Shown: positions 37,801 to 48,547 of the stretch, piece by piece
Layout of the letters: each line of letters opens with the position of its first letter
How positions within the stretch are numbered: position 1 is the stretch's first letter
Assembly (NCBI GenBank): GCA_003864495.1
Contig: ML133458.1
Coordinates: forward strand, 1,283,592-1,347,591
Length of the DNA stretch: 64,000 nt
Reading direction: 5' to 3'
Source: Nemopilema nomurai
Lineage: Eukaryota > Cnidaria > Scyphozoa > Rhizostomeae > Rhizostomatidae
Translations under genes and position numbers: made by a program
The notes under the pieces: model-generated
Databases searched by the model: none
What the model was told of the DNA's origin: nothing
What the model saw: only the letters and a program-made list of their open reading frames with translations

Positions 37801-38977
37801 ATTTTCAGAAGGTGGGAAAAGGGAGTTTCCTGTTCTTGTCTAGAAAAGGTCCCCTTAAAACTGTTAGGGCTGGTGTATCTATTTCCCAGTACAAGAATGA
37901 ATTATGCTCATCCAGAACTATTTCAGGATTAGCCACACACAGCAATGGATACATTAAACAGGATAATGACAATATATTTAAACTATCCATAGAAGAAAAC
38001 ATCCTTTAAAAATAGGTGGGGTAATTTCATGAGAAAAACCAGACAAAAAATCAGTATTTTCAAACATGATATGAAATAAAACTTTTATTAAACAGAATAT
38101 TCCAAATAAAATGTTTATTTTGAAATAAACAAAACTGAAACTATATTTAACATCTTTATGTACCTTAGACGCAATTGTCCGCCTTTTGGGTATTGTGAGA
38201 AGAACATCATTCCAAACATTACCGAATCAGGAGTCCTTGTCCTCAAGCCAAAGTACAGGTTTGGTCTAAACGCAAAATGTAGTATTCAACATTATGTAAC
38301 AAATTCATGTTATTAGATTCAAATTCATTAGTTGAATTCATATTTTTTTTTGAGTGTCATATTGCAATTGCATGACATTTCAGTTACGGAACTGTATCTT
38401 TATGTTTAGCTTTTTCTCCTGCTTGAAGGTGCACCATCAGAAGATTTGAAGTGCCCGCGCCTTTCGCAAGTTTGCATATGACAGGTATGTTCACAGATGT
38501 GTGATACAGTACCACCAGTTGTTGTACCATCAGAAACATGGATCGTATTTCTTCGAAAAACAATTTGAAGCAGTTAACAAAATGTTCTAATTTATCTCCA
38601 ACGAGAAAATTTAGTTTCAAAGAAACCTGACAACTACAGGCAGTTTAAAAAATGTCAAGGGGTTCAGTTCTTAGCCTAATTACCCATGTTTTATCTCACC
38701 TGTACGTCCCCCACAGTAAGCTGCTTCCTTCTCGGAAGATGAAATCTTCATCTACCATTTTCGGCTCGGATAATGGCGTGTAAAGCTTAGCAATGCTTCT
38801 ATCACTCCAGACCTGCACACAAGCCATAACAACAAGGGCTAAGACTAGTCCGATGGCAAGAGTATACAGCACTGACACATAATCTTCTCTCTTGGAATCC
38901 TTTATGTGGCTTTTCTTTTCATGGTCTTTGTGTTTGTGCGGTCTATCGACCTCCTTTAATCTCCTCTGTCTAGTCAT
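34844..38977 (-). CDS. MOGS: Mannosyl-oligosaccharide glucosidase (ER glucosidase I, GH63), complete, 4 exons
   Basis: Exons on the minus strand are 38700-38977, 38164-38265, 37506-37692 and 34844-36724; phases join to give about 815 residues (human 837). I chose the ATG at 38977. An upstream in-frame GTG adds only three residues. The enzyme removes the outermost glucose from Glc3Man9GlcNAc2 on new glycoproteins in the ER. The N-terminus is cytosolic and basic (MTRQRRLK, possible arginine ER-retention signal), followed by one membrane anchor (about 34-57), as in a type II protein. Family blocks include [124 protein letters not shown] and GYIWEQYND. The (alpha/alpha)6 catalytic domain sits in one exon. 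No damage is visible. It is divergent from NOA1, 4 kb away. Confidence 0.96.
36725..37505 (-). other. MOGS intron 3
   Basis: A 0.78-kb intron containing a short Penelope-like fragment (about 37015-37110), listed separately. I see nothing else in it. Confidence 0.8.
37015..37110 (-). mobile_element. Penelope-like element 3' fragment in a MOGS intron
   Basis: The minus strand reads SFHLSVLESFYISMKS, then a degenerate stretch ending LCPLGLL. This matches the end of the Penelope-like element at 40427-41320, which reads SFYLGVLESVYISMENPIL and ends FGLF. The DNA is also alike (GAAGACCCAAAGGGCAAAGAC against GAAGAGCCCAAAGGAAAAGAC). It is a heavily 5'-truncated, dead copy lying in the same orientation as the larger one. 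Confidence 0.6.
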
Positions 38978-39493
38978 CCTCTTCACCTAAAACAGTCTAA
39001 ATAGTGTGTAAAAAAGGGCTGATACAACCTTTCTAGGGTTGTTACACGTAGAAACAGAATTATTTTTCCATTTTGCATTTGCCTCTTTTTGGAGTTGAAA
39101 ACGAGGACCACCGTGAGGGCGGATAGAAGAGACACCTTGTACTGACCGCTGCAAATGGAAATTGAGATAAATGTTTTATCATCGCAAAAACGACTCTCTG
39201 CAAATTTAATCCTGAAATACTAGCGAGTCTCTGAAAGCTCAAAGGCCATTTGCATTCTCAACTGTAATAGGGTAACTTATATTGTTTAGGGGCATGAGAT
39301 TGTTTAAATATATTTTTCAAGGAATGAGTTAAATCCACCTCCGTTTGTGGGGCAGAGACCCGTCTCGTCCGATTCAAGCTACTGGTTAACCAGAAGCCTT
39401 TCGATTGGGGTTACTCCAAGACTTGCTTGTCTATTCAATATTTATTTATCTAGAGTTTAAGTGCGCCAAAATTCACGAAAATTTAATCAGATA

Positions 39494-39894
39494 CACGCTT
39501 TTTTTATAAGGAACCTACCTCAAGGCCTAGTTCCGAAAGTTCCTTATTCGTAGACCTCAAATCATCAGATTTTAGTACTAAAAATTCCTTAAAAGTTCCT
39601 TGATTTCCATGCACATCAAGAAGCCTTAGCACTTAATAGAGAAAGGGGCGAGACAGCATATGTGGAAACTACTCGACGAAGCATTTTACACACGAATAGC
39701 AAACAATCTATGCGAGTATTGGCTGCAAATGAATGGAACCGGCCTTTTTAGTTCTTGATGCTTGCAGTTTATAAAAATTTTCAAGTCGAAAAGTTCCTTA
39801 GGGATTTCGTTTTCAGTAGTATAAGTTCTTTAAATATTTCGGCCTTCTACATGTAGGTTCATTATAGAGTGGTTCCTTATAAAAAATAAGCGTG
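39494..39894. mobile_element. MITE with TA target duplication (Tc1/mariner-type)
   Basis: The ends are inverted repeats of about 25 bases. The left end is CACGCTTTTTTTATAAGGAA then CC. The right end, reverse complemented, is CACGCTTATTTTTTATAAGG then AACC. TA dinucleotides flank both ends (39492-39493 and 39895-39896), as expected for Tc1/mariner-family insertion. The roughly 350 bp inside are non-coding and repeat GTTCCTTA-like motifs in both orientations. It has no transposase, so it would be non-autonomous. Confidence 0.75.
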
Positions 39895-40426
39895 TATGGA
39901 TTCAAAGCTCCATTCGGTAGAAATTGGGTTTCCAATTATTTTTATTTGCCATTGTATATTAGGATTCTTAATAAGTAAGAATCACCCAATTCCGTAATTT
40001 TAGGCGTTTATTGAAAACACTTTGTTTTTTCAGTAAAACTCGTCTTCTATTCTGAATATGTTTTATTCCTTTATGAGAGTATTCCTCTCTGTCATTGAGT
40101 CACATCCCTGAAAATCAGAATTTTTGCTTGAAATAGAAAGCATTAAGACAGGATGTCTCCCAACATAAGTACCTGCGCGCCCTGGCCCTGAGAAACAGAG
40201 TGTAAGAACAATGGATTATATGAACCATTGCTTTGCGGTACAAAACTTCACAATTGCTAGAAAAGCGTAACTAGTTTTTACATATTTAAAGTACTTTTTC
40301 GTCCGACACTCTTCAGAGTATGTAAACGTCGGAAAATAACCAAAAGCTGACAGAATAAATAGAGGGTGATAAGCAGAGCGCGTGATTGGTTATAATTGAC
40401 CAATTAGCGTTACTTAACACCTAACT

Positions 40427-41320
40427 TTAGAAGAGCCCAAAGGAAAAGACGAACTCTTTCTGTCTACAAAGAATGGGATTTTCCATTGAAATATAGACAG
40501 ACTCCAAAACACCTAGATAAAAAGACTTATCAGTTATACGAAAATTGTCGTCACTGTATGTTTTGACGCAATCTGGATTCTCCAAAAGATGTTGTCCTAT
40601 AGCCGAATCACAATTAATGTGGGCAAATAATTTTGACGCGGCTGCTCTTTTTCTGCAAAGGTTTTGGTGCTTGTGCTCATGGGAACATGCTGTTTTATTC
40701 TATCCTCCAATCTTTGAGCAGTGCGTCCTACAAACCGAGCTCCACATCGGCAACAAAATTCGTATACGACTAAACTTTTTTAAAGGGCATGAATGCAATC
40801 CTTTAGAGTGGAGGGAAATATGGTCTTAGCATTGTAGACCACACGAGGATTCACAGCTGAGTAACAGAAGTTGATGGCTTTCTTTATTTCTTCCGAAATT
40901 TTAGAGAAACGTCCCCAATCCAAGATAATTTGAGGTACACAGGGCACTTTTCAGGTTCAAAATGCTTGTCAGAGATAAAACTGGCAATTTTTTGTTTGAA
41001 ACACCTTGAGATGACATCATCAGGGTAGCCATTTTCAATTAGGATACGTTTGATTGTATCAAGTTCAGAAGTGAGCTTAGTTTTGGAGCAAATCATGAGC
41101 GCCCTGTGAACTAAGGTTTTGATGAGACCAATTTTCCTTTCTTTAGGGCTAAAGGAATTCCAGCGAATATATTGACCAGTAAATGTTGGTCTCCTATAGA
41201 CACTGGTGAAAAAGGAATCGCCCCCCTTTTGAACCGAAACATCCAGAAAATTCAAGGAGTTGGACCTGTCAACTTTGGATGAAAATGGCTTGAGATTGAA
41301 ACTTTGAAAATATAGCACTT
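40427..41320 (-). pseudogene. Penelope-like retroelement remnant (RT tail plus GIY-YIG endonuclease)
   Basis: The minus strand carries, in order: LNFLDVSVQKGGDSFFTSVY with RRPTFTGQYIRWNSF, LIKTLVHRALMIC and ENGYPDDVI (frame 40884-41318); then, after a frameshift near 40884, AINFCYSAVNPRVVYNAKT; then, after a stop, the GIY-YIG-type block LVVYEFCCRCGARFVGRTAQ with RLEDRIKQHVP; then, in another frame, CDSAIGQHLLENPDC; and finally LESVYISMENPILCRQKEF ending FGLF before TAA at 40427-40429. This is the linker and C-terminal GIY-YIG nuclease of an endonuclease-bearing Penelope-like element. The catalytic RT core is missing, and there are at least two frameshifts and one stop, so it is inactive. Confidence 0.85.
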
Positions 41321-41730
41321 AACACAGTATGATGAAAAAGAAGCTAACAAGGCATGTTTATGCAAGTGTTTTCAGTGGTTTTTGGTTAAACAATTTTTCG
41401 AATTTTTCTTGTTTTGTGTACATTTCAACTCAATTCAAAAGTTTAGTGGCAATTATTTGAGCTGTAGATTTTGAAGGATGGACCAGAGCTCTTGTTAAAG
41501 CTTGTTAAGCTCATCTAGCACTGGGAAATGATTATTCGTGTGACTTAAAGTAAAAAGAGATGTCCTGAATTTTTTGCAATTTTTTTTGGCTTTTTTGATA
41601 GGTCCGGACCTGTGATTTTTCGATGAAAATCGCCTGATATTGTAACTTTGCAAATGTAGCCTCAAATACAGCTTGGTATATAGAAACCAGTTAATTTTGG
41701 TGGTAGTGATATGACTAGACAAGGCATGTT
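41270..41730. repeat. Diverged duplicated segment pair
   Basis: Segments at about 41270-41375 and 41610-41730 share a strand-matched pattern: GATGAAAATGGCTTGAGATT against GATGAAAATCGCCTGATATT, then GAAACTTTGAAAATATAGC against GTAACTTTGCAAATGTAGC, and further on ACAAGGCATGTT in both. They are old direct repeats. The first overlaps the 5' end of the Penelope-like remnant, so the pair may derive from a tandem or nested insertion. Confidence 0.55.
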
Positions 41731-42100
41731 CATGGTTGGCTGATATTGACATAAAAACAGCCGAGACCATGGATAGATTTAAGGAGGGCCTTAGAACATT
41801 TGCCCTCCATTCGCTGAGTTGAAGCTGGTTTGGCGCCTTATTTTGGAAATAGTTTGCCATTATGAAGGGATATATCTCAGCTCAAGCCGCAATGGTGGAG
41901 CAGAAAATCAAAAAGACCGCTAAACAAAGAAAAATCCAAGATAAATTTTCAGCTAGCAAATTTATAGATTAAAGGAGAAAATTTCAAGATACCCTTAGCT
42001 GTTTTCAGAGTATATAAAATTGCATTCATGCAATTGAGTTTTAAGAACTTCCCTATATCGCCAATAACGGACCTTTCTACCCCTTTTATCTACTGATCCG

Positions 42101-42109
42101 CTCCTTGTC
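42101..42109. repeat. Left copy of a 9-bp target-site duplication
   Basis: CTCCTTGTC directly precedes the TACCCTGGG terminus of the 114-bp element at 42110-42223. The identical nonamer follows its other end at 42224-42232. Confidence 0.8.
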
Positions 42110-42223
42110 TACCCTGGGTACCAGACCCACTATGTACCAGAAAATTGTTATATCAATATTAATAGATAGTTATAGATATATAAAATAATTCCTTGATACA
42201 TAGTAGGCCTGGTACCCAGGGTA
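42110..42223. mobile_element. 114-bp palindromic MITE with perfect 9-bp target duplication
   Basis: The element begins TACCCTGGGTACCAGACC and ends GGCCTGGTACCCAGGGTA, which are inverted repeats. The inverted homology continues inward (CACTATGTA against TACATAGTA). The centre is AT-rich and short. The identical 9 bases CTCCTTGTC flank both ends. Nine-base duplications are known for Mutator-like elements; hAT elements make 8. The superfamily is therefore open. It has no coding capacity. Confidence 0.85.
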
Positions 42224-42993
42224 CTCCTTGTCGTGACTCAGCAAATTTGTTTAGACCCGTGTACTCCCTTTGCAGAAATATACATTGCCAGCTCAAAGTG
42301 TACTTGGACAAGACGAAGCGTAGCCCTTACTTGTATCAAGCACTCTATTTCTGCATAATCTTCAAGCGCTCAACAGCTATTGAAATACCTTTCCAACCTG
42401 TTCACTGCGACGTTCCGAAAATGAAGTTTGGGATACAATTTCGCTCATGTCAATTTTCAGGAGCTTTTGATGGCCTCGTTACGATACTTCTAAAGGAAAT
42501 AAAACGCTTTTTCACATCTTGATTCTCGAACTGGCAGCATGCTCTGAAATATTTAAATCAACATGAAGCTTTGAAATGTCACAAAATTGTTGTTCCCATG
42601 TGCGGAGATGCATTTGCTCTATAAAAGCGTTTGTTCTGGTTTTGTTGCCCTTTGGTGGGTACAGTTTTTTTTAAAAAAGTCATCTTTGTTAATTTTTTCG
42701 GTTGCAATGATACATGCAACTTTGCATAATAGCTAATTTAAATCTGTTCTAAATTGAGTTCCGCATAATAAATTTGCAGACTCTTCCAGGTTTGCTGAAA
42801 GGATCTTGATCGTCACATTGCGATTTAATTTCTGAGCAGGCACGAGGTTGAGGACATGACATGCACAATATATTTGATGATTTGATTGACAACGCTTCAT
42901 CCACTTGGTTGTTAATCGGCTACGAGTCTCGTTCTGGTTCTACGATAGACATGTTTCTCGGTAACTCGTGTTCGCCAACGATCGAATAACAAG

Positions 42994-45900
42994 ATGTCAT
43001 CCGTAAGAAACCAGAAAGTTTTGATAGTCTCTAATTTCATACGAAATTCCTACTGCAATCGTCAATTGTCCAGCAAATTGTGTCACAGAGGTTGGAATAG
43101 ATACATACAGACATGCCAAACATGTTTATCTGAAACCCCATTGCAAGTCCAGCTTCCAAGGAGAGGATCTTCTAGGCTGATGATAACTCGAGAACAAAGC
43201 AATGTTAGGATTGTCTGCGCTGCACTAAGTAAATACAGAAGATTTTCAGCACCTGAAAATGCCAACACCAGTGGAACTGAACTTAAAATGGCTTTTGGAA
43301 ATGCTCATATTCAGAATAATGATACCATAATGATTGAGAATGAAATAGAACTACGTATTTATAAACATTCACATGATGTTTCTGCAGATGCGTTTACAAA
43401 ACTCCCGTTGAAATGCCGAAGTTGTGGTGCTTTCATGCAGACCCAGGACCCAGATATGAAGGGGTTTATACTCCCAAAAAAGCTCCCATCTTTACTGAAC
43501 AATAGTTTTGAGGAAGTTATTTGCTCAAACTGTTATTCACTCAGGTACTCAAATAAGTTATTGAATGTTGGGATTGATAGAGACAATGTTTTATGGCAGT
43601 TTAGCCACATGGTAGACAAGTCAGCATTGATTTTGTATGTCGTTGATCTGATGGACATTAGTGGGTCAGTTTTGCCAGAAATTATGAAACTCATTGGAGA
43701 AAAAAAGAGGGTGATTGTTGTTGGAAATAAACTAGATATGATTGCAAGTGAAAGTGATAGGCCTAGAAGACAAGAACTTGATATAATGAACATTTTGCAA
43801 AACTTTTGTTTGAAGAAGGGTCTAGACAAATTGGTCTTCAAAGATGTTTGCTTAGTCAGTGGAATAACAGGTTATGGAATTGAAAAGTTAGTGGTGCTCA
43901 TCAATAAACACAGGGAGATGGACATGAATGTATATGTTGTGGGAAGCACAAATGTTGGAAAATCGACAATTTTCAATGTTTTACAGAATCTTAGCTCCAT
44001 TAGTAAAGATGCCAAAATCCCAACACAAGCAATTGCACATTTTGTGCCTGGGACAACTGCTGGCTTGTTGAGACACCCAATAGCATTCTGGAGGATGAAT
44101 AAAGTCAGAAGAATGTTCTTAGAAGCACCAAAGAAGGTTTCCTTTCCTTGTGATAATTTCTTCACGCCGTTACCTACCTAGCTGTACAATGAGTTATTTT
44201 TAAGCACAACTTCAAAAAAGAATCTTTAGTGAGAAAGAATCTTTAGAGCTGGTAATGCCTGTTGAATATGAAGTTTTACCTAAGTTATTGATGCAGAACA
44301 TCTGAATTTGATCAAGCCAAAAAAATTAAAATGGTATACCAACACATTTAAACTCCTCTTCTGTCCTTATCTGGTTTTGGATTATTATAGAATATCAATT
44401 ATTAATTACTAAGAGAATATCCAACAAATAAGGTTTAGTGAAGGTTTCTTTAAATTTTGCCATAAATCACAAATCTCTATACTTTATAGGAAGAAGATGG
44501 AGAGGAACCACGGTTTGAATTCATAGATGATCTAGTTACAGAGATCAAGCAAAGAAAGTCGAAAGGTGCTCAAAATACAGAGACAGGTGTCAATGACAGT
44601 GATGTGGATGTTCTTGTAAAAGATGAGTTTGCTGAGTTTGTTGATCTTCATGCACTGGAGAAAGAAAAGCGCTGGATTTATGACACTCCAGCTTTGATGA
44701 ATGATAACCAGGTAATAATTTTTTCACTTTTATTAACTTTGTGCTAAGTAAGTAATATTTTTAATTAGCTGAGTAAGTTTCACTTTGTAACATAAAATAT
44801 AGATTCCTTATGCACACCAATGCATTTTATATCATTAGTTTTCATGAACATCTGATGTAAAGGGTCCATTTCTTGTAAGTGGGTTAAGCTTGTTTTCATA
44901 ATCATTTTTCAGTGTTACTAAACACTGACCTTTTTTCTTTGTAGATTACTCAGTTTCTGACTTTCAGAGAATTGAAGTTCTTGCAGCAGCAATGTTGGAT
45001 GGTTCCAAAAACATTTATTGTAAGACCAGGAAGATCATTGCTTCTTGGTGGACTTGTGAGAATAGATTACTGCAGTGTAAGTTGCAGGTCTTGTAGTGAA
45101 TTTTTTGCTTCTTTGCAATGAGTGGCAAGCTGTGAATCAATTAAAAGTTGAATTCTTGTTGAGATGTTTTTTCTTTGTATGAGCTCTAGGTGTGCAGTAG
45201 CAATATAGAGCTTAAGTTCTTCTTGTAGGCTAACTGAAGTCCTCCTAATTGAGCAGATAACCTTGTTTTACCCATGGTGGAAAATTAGCCACTTTGATCA
45301 ATTTGTTATCTGGGTTTTGGCTGGTTGATTCATTACTGAGTGTTTGTTGTTCATTAGCTGTTCACTTAATTACCGTAAATCCTCGAATTGGCCCCCCTCG
45401 AAAAAGCCCCCTTGATTAAGCCCCTACCCTAGAACTACAAATTTTCAATAAGCCCCCTTCAAATAAGACCCCCTCGATTTGTTGATTTTCGACTCCTGAG
45501 GTTGCTTTTAGCATTTCAGTGAATTACCACAAAAATTTATATTTTTGTTAATAATTTAATCAAATGTTCATAAAAAAATTCCGACTAAAATATATGAAGA
45601 CTTTTAATAATGTATCTTTCATGTATCTTATGTACAGCAAGTTTCAAAATATTTTTTGTCTATAAGCCCCCCCCCTCGAATAAGCCCCCCTCAAATAAGC
45701 CCCCAATCCAAAAATATCAAAAATAAAAAGCCCCCAGGGGGCTAATTCGAGGATTTACAGTAGTTGCTTGTCTGTTTTTCTAGTTGGTTGCTTTGTTGAA
45801 TTTATTTTGTATATTGTTTAATAGCATCCATTGAATATAATTTTCATTGATACCAGCCAAGATAAATTAATGCTGTGTTTATGTTGTGTTATTTTCATGT

Positions 45901-48547
45901 ATTTTATGTTATTTGATGTTGTTTTGATCTATTTGATAATCTTTTGACTTTTTTAGTATTATTTGGCAGGTTTCAAGGATGTCCCTTGATGATCATACTC
46001 AGGAAACAGAGGTTCTTAAGGTAAATGTCTATATCAATCTCATTGTGATAGTCATAGCAGTTTCTCTTTAGTGGGGCACTTTAACATACCTCTCATTAGT
46101 GATCTAAAAAACGTATGAGTGGAAAGAAAGCCATACCTTTATGTCTTGGGCATAAAGCCATACCTTTATGTCTTGGGCATAAAGCCATACCTTTATGTCT
46201 TGGGCACAAAGCATACCTTTATGTCTTGGGCATAAAGCCATGACATGCACCTGAAATTTGTGAAAAAAGTGAATCTTTCTTTTTCTTCACTTGAAATATC
46301 ACCACCGATAAAAAATGCTTAAATTTCTTAAGCTTTCTTTCTAAGTATACTTTAAGTGTACTAAGTATACCTATACTATTTGAATCATAATGCCATGGGT
46401 CCTGGATAAAATTGGCGTCTATGACATAGATTACTAGTGATCTTCATTACGATTGGCATATGAGTACTGCAATAGCTTGCCACTTGGCCACTTGCCAAAA
46501 CTGTGCTGATACGCAATTATTGCAATATCACAATTATTTTGTCACGTAAATGTTACAATGGGAAGTATAGCCTGAGGTATTCGCAGCTAAATGCATAATA
46601 TTCAGCAACCTGTTACACTAAAGCATTTTTCAAATATCCCGACGCTTGTTTTCCCCCTATTGCATTTGACAGCATTTAAACTTACAAAATCGCTTCCGCA
46701 TTGACATGTAGATGTTTTCTTGGAATTCAAAATTTCGTCTGTCTGAAATAATGTAGAACCTATACGTGGGAAATCTCAACCTGGTACGGTGTAAGTTTTC
46801 TACGCGTTTACACAAAAGGAGGCTTAGTTGAATCACCATTGGATGAGGCTCACATGACGACTCAAACTCGTCTAAGCGCAATTGAAAAATTCGATGCTTC
46901 TAAAATTTGACCCGGGCTGAAGTTTGTCGTGTAGAGGTCCTCTCAATCTTCTAACCAGTCTTCTTTTTTATTATCGTCAGGGTAGCCAATCGGTGTTTCT
47001 TACTGTATTCTGCAGTAACAACATCCCTCTCCACCCAACATCTTCTGAACGAGCTGAGTCGATGTTGGAGAAAAATTACGGAAATCATCTACTCAAGGTG
47101 AGCCCCTACATAATGTATCTACGTTGTTGTGCGAAGTGCGGTTTGCTTGTAAATTTGCTCTTGAATCTGCCTTGACAAGACATCACATGTGACAAGCATC
47201 ACGTCTCATACTATTCCACAGACCCTGTTTTCACATTATCCACATAAAACGTGGTATAAATCTTACCGAGTCTTTCGTCACACCATGGCTTTTAAAGTTG
47301 CCATACTTTTTTTGAAATTTTTTATTCAAGGCTAAGGCTCCGCTTTTCCGACACTTTTACAACGTAAAAACCTTAGCAGTTGAAAGTAAGCCAAACCCCC
47401 AGCTCCAATGTGTCATTGTTCTCCTGGAAACCTTTGGGAATGTTTTACTGTGATATTTACTTTCAAATAATCGTAAAAAGTATATTCGGTTTAAGTGTCT
47501 TTTTTGTAGGATTCTTTATTAAGAGGGAGCAAATGTATTAAATTACTATCCGCGGAGCGAGACAAAATGGTTCCTTACCCAATTAACTTCGGCTCGAGCC
47601 TGAATTGTCCCTTCGCCCCTTCGGAGGGCTCTATGCTGCAACTGCTCCTTTAAATTTTTCGTTAATCCTTTGATTTCAAGGTTTGGATTTCTTTACTTTT
47701 TTAGATTCCGTTTGACGATTTGAACAGGCCGGGAAAGTTTCCAGCCTTGGAACCCATGGATTATGAAATTGTTGGAGTTGGGTGGGAGAAGAGCGCAGTG
47801 GACCTCTGCATAGCAGGTCTGGGTTGGGTGGCTGTTACCGCGGGAAAGGGCCTTATACTGAAAGTAAAGCTTTTTACTCCCAAAGGCATTGGTCAGCATG
47901 TTAGAGAGGAGTGTTTGATGCCGTACAGTGTTACGAAAAGAGGTATCTTCTTTCATTTTGTGCTCTCAACATTATCATTTGTAGGTAATCACAACATTTA
48001 TCAACTCTATAATTTGGCAATTAACCATAAGAAGAAGAAGAAGAAAATAGCCCCCTGGCTGGCTAGGGTGCGGTGCGTTTTATCAAGCCATGCTCTAAGA
48101 TGTTTTTGTTTTAACCAAGCACATGTTTGTGTCTCTACCTTGATGATTATCGTTTCATTTGACTGCATTTTATATGCACTTGGAAGTATGAAAGTGTAGC
48201 ATGTGAGGTGTGATGCGATCTGTAATCCTTTTATCATTGTCAATGTCCCAGGTAAAAGAGGTGTTCGTTATGCCGGACAATTGAACAAGAATATCTACGA
48301 ATGCACAAGGAAAGGAAATCCTCAGCTCGTCAAAGCCTTTGATAGACAGAATGAAATAACCAGTGCTTGGTTGCAAAAGGTGAATGAGAAGCAGAAGCTA
48401 CAACGACTCGAAAGGAAAACCGAGCGACAGAATATGCTTCTTGCTCAAGGATTCAAGGGTAAATTTCGCCAGCTTGTAGAAAAGGTAGATCTGATTGAGA
48501 AAGCGGCCACAAGCAAGCGAAAGGAACTCGGCACAGGAGAGCAATGA
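42994..48547 (+). CDS. NOA1: NOA1, circularly permuted mitochondrial GTPase (complete, 6 exons)
   Basis: Exons are 42994-44136, 44490-44711, 44945-45076, 46981-47097, 47705-47942 and 48252-48547, with phases joining to give about 715 residues (human 698). NOA1 is the animal YqeH/RIF1-type GTPase that helps assemble the mitochondrial ribosome. Visible features: a basic, serine-rich N-terminus fitting mitochondrial import; a four-cysteine zinc motif (C141, C144, C177, C180); and GTPase motifs in circularly permuted order, with G4 NKLD (245-248), G5 SGITG (289-293), G1 GSTNVGKS (317-324), G2 PGTT (352-355) and G3 DTPA (446-449). The C-terminal domain includes TPKGIGQHVREECLMPYS and ends in a long basic tail of about 95 residues. 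A possible extra in-frame exon lies at 45970-46020 and would add 17 residues between RIDYCS and GSQSVF. Intron 3 carries a MITE and a minisatellite. Confidence 0.94.
45373..45760. mobile_element. MITE with TA target duplication in NOA1 intron 3
   Basis: The left end, CCGTAAATCCTCGAATTGGC then CCCC, is the inverse of the right end, GGGGGCTAATTCGAGGATTT then ACAG. TA flanks both ends (45371-45372 and 45761-45762). Inside, many copies of a GCCCCC(T)TCGAATAA-like motif lie near both termini around an AT-rich core, so the element could fold on itself. There is no coding capacity. It is an intronic insertion in the 1.9-kb intron between NOA1 exons 3 and 4. Confidence 0.85.
46127..46243. repeat. 27-bp minisatellite in NOA1 intron 3
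   Basis: Four copies of a 27-base unit, AAGCCATACCTTTATGTCTT then GGGCATA. The fourth copy has a one-base deletion and a transition. It is non-coding. Confidence 0.9.

Larger units (their letters stand above)
38987..42993. other. Spacer between the divergent MOGS and NOA1 genes, rich in mobile DNA
   Basis: It contains the two promoters, a TA-flanked MITE (39494-39894), a Penelope-like remnant (40427-41320), a diverged local duplication (about 41270-41375 and 41610-41730) and a 114-bp MITE (42110-42223). The frame 41495-41860 (-) belongs to the second duplicated segment and resembles no known protein. Confidence 0.7.

Noticed and set aside
38978..38986. Start of MOGS at an in-frame GTG nine bases before the ATG
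   Set aside because: A normal ATG (38977) follows at once and gives the expected basic N-terminus.
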